From contig DATCLC010000082.1 of assembly GCA_036564135.1 (NCBI GenBank), positions 1 through 44,657 on the forward strand: 44,657 bases of DNA, read 5' to 3'. The notes beneath the pieces are model-generated. The model searched no databases and had not been told where the DNA came from. It was given only the letters and a program-made list of their open reading frames with translations. Shown piece by piece: positions 21,689 to 28,994 of the stretch. Each line of letters begins with the position of its first letter. Within the stretch, counting starts at the first letter, position 1. The stretch comes from RSA11 sp036564135. Its GTDB lineage: Bacteria; Actinomycetota; Thermoleophilia; Solirubrobacterales; 70-9. The translations under genes and the position numbers were made by a program.

Positions 21689-23056
21689 ATGGCTGTCAAG
21701 GCGGAGATCTTCAAGGCGTACGACGTACGCGGCATCTACGGCGAGGACATGGACGGCGAGACCGCGTACGCGATCGGCCGCGCCTTCGCGCGTGTGCTGG
21801 CCGATCTGCGCGGCAAGACGGCGGGCGAGCTGCGCGTGGGCCTCGGGCGCGACATGCGCCTCCAGGCGCCCGAGATGGCGGGCCGGCTGCGCGACGGGCT
21901 CGTCGACGAGGGCTGCAGAGTGCTGGACGCCGGCATGGTCGGCACCGAGATGCTCTATTACCTCGTCGGCTCGCGGGACCTCGACGGCGGCGCCATGGTC
22001 ACCGCCTCGCACAACCCGAAGGCGTACACCGGCGTGAAGCTCGTGCGCGAGGGCGCGCTCGCGCTCTCCGGCGACGCCGGCATCCAGGAGGTGCGCCGCA
22101 CGATCGAAGCCGGCCTCCCTGAGCCCCCGGGCGGCGGCTCCGCTGAGGAAGTCGATATCTACGCCGAGTTCCAAGAGCACGCGCTGAGCTTCATCGACCC
22201 CGCGAACGTGAAGCCGCTGCGCGTCGTCGTCGACGGCGGCAACGGCATGGCGGGCCCGATGGTCGGCCCGCTGCTCGAGCGCCTCGGGCTGCGGACGATC
22301 GAGACCTACTGGACCCCGGACGGCGAGTTCCCCGACCACGAGCCCAACCCGCTGCTCCCCGAGAACCGCGAGTTCATCATCGAGCGCGTGCGCGCCGAGG
22401 GGGCCGACCTCGGCATCGCCTGGGACGGCGACGCCGACCGCTGCTTCTTCATCGACGACCAAGGCGAGTTCGTCGACGGCGACTTCCTCACCGCCCTCCT
22501 CGCCAAGCACGTCCTGCGCCGCGAGCCGGGGGCGACGATCCTCTACGACGTTCGCGCCTCGCGGGCCGTCCCCGACACGGTCGCCGCGCACGGCGGCACG
22601 GCGATCGTGAACCGCGTGGGCCACGCGTTCATGAAGGCGGCGATGCGCGAGCACGACGCGGCTTTCGCGGGCGAGGTCTCCGGCCACTACTACTTCCGCG
22701 ACTTCTGGTGCGCGGACTCGGGCACGATCCCCGCGCTGCTCGTGCTCGAGCTCGTCTCAGTCGAGGGCCGACCGCTGTCCGAGCTCGTCGGCGAGTTCCG
22801 CAACCGCTACTTCATCTCCGGCGAGATCAACTCCGAGGTCGCCGACCAGCAGGCGAAGATGCGCGAGCTCGCCGAGCTCCACCCCGACGCCGAGGTCAGC
22901 TGGCTGGACGGCGTCTCGGTCGACTATCCCGACTGGCACTTCAACGTGCGCCCCTCGAACACCGAGCCGCTCCTGCGCCTGAACCTGGAGTCGCTGATCT
23001 CGCGCGAGGACATGGAGCGCCGCCGCGACGAGGTGCTCGCGGTCATCCGCTCCTAG
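21689..23056 (+). CDS. manB: Phosphomannomutase/phosphoglucomutase
   Basis: A 455-residue alpha-D-phosphohexomutase interconverting the 1- and 6-phosphates of mannose or glucose. The phosphoserine loop TASHNP has Ser107, the metal loop DGDADR has D246, D248 and D250, the sugar-binding loop is GEVSGHYYF, and the phosphate-binding loop is RPSNTEP near the C-terminus. The GEVSGHYYF form is that of dual-specificity PMM/PGM enzymes. It could supply glucose 1-phosphate for the cytidylyltransferase at 17477 or mannose 1-phosphate for glycolipids. It starts immediately after the HIT stop. Confidence 0.94.
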   Translation: MAVKAEIFKAYDVRGIYGEDMDGETAYAIGRAFARVLADLRGKTAGELRVGLGRDMRLQAPEMAGRLRDGLVDEGCRVLDAGMVGTEMLYYLVGSRDLDGGAMVTASHNPKAYTGVKLVREGALALSGDAGIQEVRRTIEAGLPEPPGGGSAEEVDIYAEFQEHALSFIDPANVKPLRVVVDGGNGMAGPMVGPLLERLGLRTIETYWTPDGEFPDHEPNPLLPENREFIIERVRAEGADLGIAWDGDADRCFFIDDQGEFVDGDFLTALLAKHVLRREPGATILYDVRASRAVPDTVAAHGGTAIVNRVGHAFMKAAMREHDAAFAGEVSGHYYFRDFWCADSGTIPALLVLELVSVEGRPLSELVGEFRNRYFISGEINSEVADQQAKMRELAELHPDAEVSWLDGVSVDYPDWHFNVRPSNTEPLLRLNLESLISREDMERRRDEVLAVIRS

Positions 23057-23060
23057 GCCG

Positions 23061-24074
23061 ATGGCCGAGGGTCAGGACCCGGCCGCCGCGGCCGCCCTTG
23101 AGCGCGCGCGGGAGGCGGGGTTCGTGCTCCTGCGGATCCCGACCCCGTTCGCGGTCGGGCGCGTCAACTGCTGGCTCGTCGAGACCGAGCCGCTCACCCT
23201 GATCGACACCGGCCCGAACTCGGGCAAGGCGCTCGATGAGCTCGAGCGCCAGCTCGCCGCGGCGGGCCACGCGATCGAGGACCTCGGGCTGATCGTGATC
23301 ACCCACCAGCACGTCGACCACACGGGCCTGGCCGAGATCGTCGCCGAGCGCTCGGGCGCCGAGGTCGCCGCGCTGGGGGCGGCGGCGCGCCGGCTCGCCA
23401 ACTACGCCGAGGACGCCGAGCTCGAGGACCGCTTCGCGGGCGAGCTGATGGTGCGCCACGGGGTGCCCGAGGACGTGGTCACCGCCCTGCAGTCGGTCTC
23501 GCGGAGCTTCCGCGCCTGGGGCTCGCACGTCACCGTCACCCGCTCGCTCGCCGACGGCGAGCTTCTGGAGCTGGGCGACCGGGCGTGGGAGGTTCAGCAC
23601 CGCCCCGGGCACAGCCCGTCCGACACCCTGTTCTGGGACGCCGAGCGCAAGCTGCTCGTCGCCGGCGACCATCTGCTCGCCCACATCTCCTCGAACCCTC
23701 TGCTCGCCCGCCCGCTCGACGGCTCGCCCGGGCGCACCCGGTCGCTGATCGACTACATGGACTCCCTAGCGCGGACCCGCGAGCTACCCGCCGAGCTCGT
23801 TCTGACCGGCCACGGCGACCCGATCACCGACCACGTCGCCCTGATCGACGCGCGTTTTGAGATGACCGCGCGCCGCAAGGAGAAGATCCTCGGGATCGTC
23901 CGCGAGCGCCCGCGCTCGGCCCACGAGATCGCGCTGGAGATCTGGGGAAACGTGGCCGTGACCCAGGCGTTCCTCACGCTGTCCGAGGTCATCGGCCACC
24001 TCGACCTGCTCGTCCGCGAGGGCGCCGTGCGCGAGCTCAGCGAGGGCGAGCGCTCTCTCTACGAGGCCGCTTGA
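23061..24074 (+). CDS. MBL-fold hydrolase with C-terminal winged helix
   Basis: A 337-residue metallo-beta-lactamase-fold protein. The metal motif THQHVDHTG is near residues 81-89, with further ligands in HRPGHSPSD, VAGDHLL and LTGHGDPI. The last 70 residues form the winged-helix domain usual for this glyoxalase/LACTB2-like group (RRKEKILGIVRERPRSAHEIA). It could be a thioesterase, glyoxalase II-like enzyme or ribonuclease; the substrate is not evident. It starts 4 bp after the phosphohexomutase stop, in one operon with it. Confidence 0.9.
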   Translation: MAEGQDPAAAAALERAREAGFVLLRIPTPFAVGRVNCWLVETEPLTLIDTGPNSGKALDELERQLAAAGHAIEDLGLIVITHQHVDHTGLAEIVAERSGAEVAALGAAARRLANYAEDAELEDRFAGELMVRHGVPEDVVTALQSVSRSFRAWGSHVTVTRSLADGELLELGDRAWEVQHRPGHSPSDTLFWDAERKLLVAGDHLLAHISSNPLLARPLDGSPGRTRSLIDYMDSLARTRELPAELVLTGHGDPITDHVALIDARFEMTARRKEKILGIVRERPRSAHEIALEIWGNVAVTQAFLTLSEVIGHLDLLVREGAVRELSEGERSLYEAA

Positions 24075-24097
24075 AGGCCGGGGTTTGGCGGCAGCGG

Positions 24098-24103
24098 TAG
24101 CAT
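24098..24103 (+). promoter_or_regulatory. Candidate -10 box of the lipid-kinase-like gene (leaderless)
   Basis: TAGCAT exactly 7 bases before GTG 24111, with no Shine-Dalgarno. Confidence 0.5.
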
Positions 24104-24110
24104 CGCCGCA

Positions 24111-25121
24111 GTGAGCGTCCCCCCGACGGTCGTGCGCGAGCAGCCCAAGAGCGCCCGGAACGGCGCCGGCGTGCGCGCGCGCAAGAAGAAGATGCTCATC
24201 ATCGTCAACCCGTATGCGACGACGGTCTCCGACCGCCTCAAGGGCCTCGTCGTTTACGCGCTGCAGGGTCGCTACCGGGTCGAGGCGATCTCGACGCAGG
24301 CCCAGAACCACGCGACCGAGATCGGGCGCGAGGTCCGCGATTCCGGCTACGACATCGTCGTCGCCTTCGGCGGCGACGGCACTCTGAACGAGGTCGCGAA
24401 CGGGCTCGCCGGCTCGGACGTCCCGGTCACCGTGCTGCCCGGCGGCTCGACGAACGTCGTGGCGCGCACGCTCGGGATCCCCAACGACGTGGTCGACGCC
24501 ACGGAGCACCTGCTGGGGCTCGCCGACGACTTTCGCCCGCGCAAGATCGACCTGGGCACGGCCAGCGGGCGGCGCTTCCTGTTCGCCTGCGGCGCCGGCC
24601 TCGACGCGATGGTCGTCAAGCGGGTCGACTCGCACCCGCATTTCAAGGCGAAGCTCGGCCCCTGGTACTACACCTGGGCCGCGGTTTCCGGCTTCAACCG
24701 GCACTTCCTGTTGGGCTCGCCGGCGCGGTTGCGCCTGCGCACCGAGGGCGGCGAGTCGGAGGGCATCACCACGATCGTCCAGAACTCCGACCCGTTCACG
24801 TACTTCGGAGAGCGCCCGGTGCGCATCTGCCAGCAGGCGGCGATCGACAACGGGACGATCTCTTTGGCGATGCTGAAGCGGGCCGCCCTGCGCGACATGC
24901 CGACCGTGGCGCTCCGCTGCCTCTGGGACCGCTTCCCCGCCCCCAACCACCGCCAGATCGAGGCCTTCGAGGGCGTGACCGGCGCCCGAATCGAGTCGAT
25001 CTCGACGGACGCGCGCGGCGAGACCGTGCTCTTCCCCGTCCAGGTCGACGGCGACTACATCGGCGACCACGAGACGCTCGACATCGGCGTCGAGCCCGGC
25101 GCGCTCACCGTCGTGGCGTAG
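24111..25121 (+). CDS. Diacylglycerol/sphingosine kinase-like protein (DAGKc)
   Basis: A 336-residue lipid-kinase-family protein. The ATP-binding signature GGDGTLNEVANGL is at residues 87-99, followed by LPGGSTNVVARTLGIP. The opening KMLIIVNPYA strand also fits. A C-terminal beta domain contains PVQVDGDYIG, the usual end motif. It probably phosphorylates diacylglycerol or a related lipid at the membrane. Basic residues 14-27 precede the catalytic domain. GTG 24111 is chosen because a TAGCAT box lies 7 bases upstream; an internal ATG at residue 28 would also keep the domain whole. Confidence 0.92.
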   Translation: MSVPPTVVREQPKSARNGAGVRARKKKMLIIVNPYATTVSDRLKGLVVYALQGRYRVEAISTQAQNHATEIGREVRDSGYDIVVAFGGDGTLNEVANGLAGSDVPVTVLPGGSTNVVARTLGIPNDVVDATEHLLGLADDFRPRKIDLGTASGRRFLFACGAGLDAMVVKRVDSHPHFKAKLGPWYYTWAAVSGFNRHFLLGSPARLRLRTEGGESEGITTIVQNSDPFTYFGERPVRICQQAAIDNGTISLAMLKRAALRDMPTVALRCLWDRFPAPNHRQIEAFEGVTGARIESISTDARGETVLFPVQVDGDYIGDHETLDIGVEPGALTVVA

Positions 25122-25148
25122 GGCGCGCGGCACGGCCGGGCGCTGCGG

Positions 25149-25154
25149 TAGCTT
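25149..25154 (+). promoter_or_regulatory. Candidate -10 box of the second HIT gene (leaderless)
   Basis: TAGCTT eight bases before ATG 25163, with no Shine-Dalgarno. Confidence 0.45.
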
Positions 25155-25162
25155 GCGACGCC

Positions 25163-25585
25163 ATGCCGAAGCGCGCTCTCGACTGTCCCTTCTGCCGCAT
25201 CGTCTCCGGCGAGGAGCCCGCACACGTCGTCCTCGACGAGCGGGGCTGCCTGGCCTTCCTGGACGTGCGCCCGCTCTTTCACGGCCACACCCTGCTCGTC
25301 CCGCGCGACCACCACGCGACGCTCTGGGATTTGCCCGAGGCCGAGGTCGGCCCGCTGTTTGCGACCGCGCGGCGGCTGAGCGTCGCCGTGCGCGACGCAA
25401 TGGGGGCGCAGGGCGCGTTCGTCGCGGTGAACAACGTCGTCAGCCAGTCGGTGCCGCACCTGCACGTGCACGTGGTCCCGCGGGTGCGCAAGGACGGCCT
25501 GCGCGGCTTCTTCTGGCCTCGCACCAAGTACGAGGACGACGAGCAGGCCGCCGCGGTCGCGGCGCGGATCGCAGCGGCCCTCTAG
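25163..25585 (+). CDS. HIT-family protein, HinT-like
   Basis: A 140-residue histidine-triad hydrolase. The triad H99-L-H101-V-H103-V-V and the N-terminal zinc-binding C8-x2-C11 match small HinT/Ap4A hydrolase-like proteins, which cleave AMP-lysine or other nucleoside phosphoramidates. It is the second HIT protein within 4 kb but is clearly a different subfamily from the one at 21200 (shorter, different opening). It has its own candidate promoter and ends 16 bp before a convergent gene. Confidence 0.92.
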   Translation: MPKRALDCPFCRIVSGEEPAHVVLDERGCLAFLDVRPLFHGHTLLVPRDHHATLWDLPEAEVGPLFATARRLSVAVRDAMGAQGAFVAVNNVVSQSVPHLHVHVVPRVRKDGLRGFFWPRTKYEDDEQAAAVAARIAAAL

Positions 25586-25600
25586 CGAGTCACGCGGTGG

Positions 25601-26158
25601 CTAGCGGATGATCTCGCAGCTGTTGCGCTCGTCGTGGGCGCCCGGCGGCAGGTCGTACTGGCAGGTGTCTCTGCCCGCCCCGCCGCCGACGAAGTCGACG
25701 TAGCCGTCGCGGGCGTCGAGCCAGTCGTTGCCCTTCTCGCCGCGCATGTCGTCCGACCCACCGGTGTCCACCATGTAGTCGCCCCCGGTGCCCCCGTACA
25801 TCGAGTCGTTCCCGCTCCTGCCGAACACGTCGTCCGGGTTCGCGTTCCCCTCGAGGTGGTCGGAACCGTTCTCGCCGTCGACCAGGTCGCGACCGTCGCC
25901 GCCGAACAGGCGGTCGGTCCCCCCGCCGCCGTACAGCTTGTCGTTACCGGGGCCGCCCCTGACGCAGCTGTCAATGGGGCCGCCGTACCAGACGTCGTTG
26001 CCCCTCCCCAGGTCCACGCAGCCCTGGAACTCCCCCTGCGCGCCCGCGAAGCTGCCGCCGACGGTCAGTCCCGTGAACAGGCCGGCGCAGAGGGACGCGG
26101 TTGCGAGGGCGACGCTGACCGAGATCCGAGCGATCGGCTCACTCCTCACCGGAATCAC
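25601..26158 (-). CDS. Secreted RTX-like calcium-binding repeat protein
   Basis: A 185-residue exported protein. A signal peptide (ISVSVALATASLCAGLF region) is followed by about ten Gly/Asp-rich RTX nonapeptide-like repeats between residues 50 and 165, for example GGPGNDKLYGGGGTDRLFGG and GRSGNDSMYGG. Such repeats form a calcium-bound beta roll outside the cell. Cys near GCVDLGRG, DSCVRGG, DTCQYD and NSCEI may form disulfides. No catalytic domain is attached, so it may be a structural or adhesive surface protein. The start is GTG 26158 or in-frame GTG 26149; both overlap the end of the preceding gene, so the pair is coupled. Confidence 0.85.
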   Translation of the reverse strand: MIPVRSEPIARISVSVALATASLCAGLFTGLTVGGSFAGAQGEFQGCVDLGRGNDVWYGGPIDSCVRGGPGNDKLYGGGGTDRLFGGDGRDLVDGENGSDHLEGNANPDDVFGRSGNDSMYGGTGGDYMVDTGGSDDMRGEKGNDWLDARDGYVDFVGGGAGRDTCQYDLPPGAHDERNSCEIIR

Positions 26159-26468
26159 CGTCCCCGGATGGGTCGGCCTCCTCGTCCGCCTCCTCGGCCG
26201 CTTCCTCGACCTCCTCGCTCAGCTCAAGGGACCGCTTCATGTCCTCGAGGCGCTCGGGAGGCGGGCAGTCCGGGTGGAAGGTGTCGACGGGCTCACCGTA
26301 GCGCTCGAACAGCGCCTTGGCCTCGGGACACTGGTCGGCGGGAACCCCAGTGCTGACGACCGGCTCCACCGCCGCCGGCTCATCGTCCGCGATCGCCAAG
26401 CCGATCGGGATCCCGGTCGCAAACGAGGCCGCGGCCAGGATGACCAAGAAGCGAAACCGTCCTTTCAT
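26139..26468 (-). CDS. Small acidic exported protein
   Basis: A 109-residue protein starting at ATG 26468, with GGAGG four bases upstream. An N-terminal hydrophobic segment (FLVILAAASFATGIPIGLAIA) is a signal peptide or membrane anchor. The middle holds two Cys (DQCPEAK and HPDCPPPE) in a Pro-rich stretch. The last 35 residues are almost all Glu, Asp, Ala and Ser. The acidic tail could bind calcium or a basic partner. Coupling to the RTX-like gene suggests that the two are used together at the cell surface. No family is recognised. Confidence 0.75.
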   Translation of the reverse strand: MKGRFRFLVILAAASFATGIPIGLAIADDEPAAVEPVVSTGVPADQCPEAKALFERYGEPVDTFHPDCPPPERLEDMKRSLELSEEVEEAAEEADEEADPSGDGDSGEE

Positions 26469-26558
26469 CAATCCTCCAGTTCCCCCCGGCCGGGTACTTA
26501 ACGATCCACGCGGCGCGAGAATACCGGCCCGGCGGGCCGATCCGCGACCTTCCGCGGC

Positions 26559-28994
26559 CTATGTGGTCGGGGTCACCCGGTAGGCGTCAAACACGGAATC
26601 GACGTTGCGCAGGCGCGTCACGCACTGGCGGAGCTGCTCGGAGTCGCCGACCTCGACGACGAATCGGTTCTTCACCATCGGGTGCTTCGTGGTGCAGAAC
26701 GCCTCAATGATGTTCACGCCGCTCTCCGCGAACGTGCGCGAGAGGTCCTCGAGCAGGCGCGTGCGGTCCCAGGCGTCGACCTGCAGCTCGACGCGGTAGG
26801 AGGCAGCGTTGTCGCCCTCCCAGCGCACCTTGGTGAAGCGCTCGGGCGACTTCATGAGCGCCTTCACGTTCTTGCAGTCCTCGCGATGGATCGTGATCCC
26901 GCGGCCCAGCGACACGTAGCCGACGATGTCGTCGCCGGGTACCGGCCGGCAGCACTTTGCGAGCCGGACCATGACGTCGTCGATCCCCTCGACCACGATC
27001 CCGTAGCTGGAGGCGTTCTGCGTGCGGCGCTGACGCTCGTCGCGCCCCTCGAGCACGCTCGCCAAGCGCGCCTCGGTTTCGTCGCCGGCCATCGCCTCGC
27101 CCGCCTTGAGGCGCTGCATGACCTTGTTGGTGACGGTGCGCGCCGAGATCTTGCCGGAGCCGAGCGCGATGTAGAAGTCGTCGGCCTTTCGGAAGCCCAT
27201 CTCGCGGATCACGTCCGCGAGCAGCGGCGAGCCCGCGATGCGCGTTGGCGGCAGGCCCTGCTTGCGCAGCGCCTCCTGGAGCTCTTCGCGGCCGCGCCGT
27301 TCGGCGTCGTCGCGGTCCTCGCGCTTCAAAAAGGCGCGGATCTTGTTGCGGGCGCGACTCGTGCGCACGAGCGCGAGCCAGTCGCGCGAGGGGCCTCGCT
27401 CCTGCTTGGAGGTGAGGATCTCGACAATGTCGCCCGACTTGAGCTGGTAGTGGAGAGGCACGATCTTGCCGTTCACCTTCGCGCCCACGCAGCGGTGGCC
27501 GACGTCGGTGTGGACGGCGTAGGCGAAGTCCAGCGGGGTCGAGCCGGCGGACAGGTTCTTGACCTCGCCCTTCGGCGTGAACACGAAGACCTCGTCCTCG
27601 AAGAGGTCGATCTTCAGCGACTCGAGAAACTCCTGCGGGTCCTGCTCGCCCTCGGCCTCGAGCAGCTGCCGCAGCCAGGCCATCTTCTCCTGCTCGGTGT
27701 CGCGCTTGCCGACCGAGCCCTCCTTGTAGAGGAAGTGCGCCGCGATGCCGTACTCGGCGATGCGATGCATCTCCGGCGTGCGCACCTGGATCTCCAGCGG
27801 GCGCCCCTGCGGCCCGATCACGGTCGTGTGCAGGGCCTGGTAGAGGTTCATCTTCGGGGTCGCGATGAAGTCCTTGAAGCGGCCCGGAAGCGGCTTCCAG
27901 AGCGAGTGGATGATCCCGATCGCGCCGTAGCAGTCCTTGACCGACTCGACGATGACCCGCATCGCGGTCAGGTCGTAGATCTCGTTGAACTCGCGACCCT
28001 TCTTGGTCATCTTCGAGTAGATCGAGTAGAAGTGCTTGGCGCGCCCCGAGATCTCCGCCTTGATCCCGACGGCGGCGAGCTCGCGCTCGAGAAAGGCGCC
28101 CGCCTCGGCGATGTAGCGCTCGCGCTCGGCGCGCTGCTGTGAGACCAGCTTCTTGATCTCGTCGTACTTGCGCGGGTGCAGGCGCTGGAAGGCGAGGTCC
28201 TCCAGCTCCCACTTGATCGCGTGGATGCCCAGGCGATGCGCGAGCGGCGCGTAGATCTCGAGCGTCTCGCGCGCCTTCTCCAGCTGCTTGTTCTTGGGGA
28301 GGGCGGACAGCGTCCGCATGTTGTGGAGGCGGTCGGCGAGCTTGATCAGGATGACCCGGACGTCCGTGGCCATCGCGACCATCATCTTCCGGTAGTTCTC
28401 GGCCTGCGACTCGTCGCGGCTCTGGAACGTGATGCCGGTCAGCTTGGTGACGCCGTCGACGAGCGTCGCGATCACCTCGCCGAAGAGCTCGCGGACCTCC
28501 TCGAGGCTCGCCGTCGTGTCCTCGACGGTGTCGTGCAGCAGCGCCGCGCACAGCGTCTCGGTGTCGAGCCGCAGGCCGGCGCAGATCTTCGCGACCTCGA
28601 CCGGGTGCGTGATGAAGGTCTCGCCCGAGCGGCGCCGCTGGTCGGCGTGGCGCTCGCACGCGAAGGCGAACGCCTTCTCGACCAGCTTGCGGTCGACCTG
28701 CTCACGCTCCTTCTCGGCGTGCTCGGCGATCACGGCGAAGAGGTCGCCGAGCAGCACCCGCTCGGCGTCGGTCAGCTCGCGTGTGAATTCGTCGAGCGGC
28801 GCGGGCTGCGCGCCGCGCGCGTCGGCGCCGACGCGCTCGTGGCCCTGGCGCTCGTCGAGGATCGTCTCCCCCGGATCATGCCAGCGGTGACCGTCCTGGC
28901 TTGCGGGCCCGGCGCCGTTGCCGCTCGTGCGCGGCTCCTCGAGCGGCTCGCGCTTCAGCTCGGTTTTCCGCCCTTGCTCAGGTATCGGAGGCAC
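26559..28994 (-). CDS. rel: Bifunctional (p)ppGpp synthetase/hydrolase
   Basis: An 811-residue long RSH protein of the stringent response. An N-terminal extension of about 90 residues is rich in Gly, Arg and Pro. The HD hydrolase domain keeps ITHPVEVA and HDTVEDT and so should be active. The synthetase domain has GRFKDFIATPKMNLYQALHT. A TGS domain (VFVFTPKGEVKNLSAG), a helical/zinc-finger region (LAKCCRPVPGDDIVGYVSLG) and a C-terminal ACT domain follow. Both activities look intact, so this is a Rel/SpoT-type enzyme rather than RelA only. The GTG start overlaps recJ by 40 bp with GAGAGG just before it. Confidence 0.95.
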   Translation of the reverse strand: MPPIPEQGRKTELKREPLEEPRTSGNGAGPASQDGHRWHDPGETILDERQGHERVGADARGAQPAPLDEFTRELTDAERVLLGDLFAVIAEHAEKEREQVDRKLVEKAFAFACERHADQRRRSGETFITHPVEVAKICAGLRLDTETLCAALLHDTVEDTTASLEEVRELFGEVIATLVDGVTKLTGITFQSRDESQAENYRKMMVAMATDVRVILIKLADRLHNMRTLSALPKNKQLEKARETLEIYAPLAHRLGIHAIKWELEDLAFQRLHPRKYDEIKKLVSQQRAERERYIAEAGAFLERELAAVGIKAEISGRAKHFYSIYSKMTKKGREFNEIYDLTAMRVIVESVKDCYGAIGIIHSLWKPLPGRFKDFIATPKMNLYQALHTTVIGPQGRPLEIQVRTPEMHRIAEYGIAAHFLYKEGSVGKRDTEQEKMAWLRQLLEAEGEQDPQEFLESLKIDLFEDEVFVFTPKGEVKNLSAGSTPLDFAYAVHTDVGHRCVGAKVNGKIVPLHYQLKSGDIVEILTSKQERGPSRDWLALVRTSRARNKIRAFLKREDRDDAERRGREELQEALRKQGLPPTRIAGSPLLADVIREMGFRKADDFYIALGSGKISARTVTNKVMQRLKAGEAMAGDETEARLASVLEGRDERQRRTQNASSYGIVVEGIDDVMVRLAKCCRPVPGDDIVGYVSLGRGITIHREDCKNVKALMKSPERFTKVRWEGDNAASYRVELQVDAWDRTRLLEDLSRTFAESGVNIIEAFCTTKHPMVKNRFVVEVGDSEQLRQCVTRLRNVDSVFDAYRVTPTT

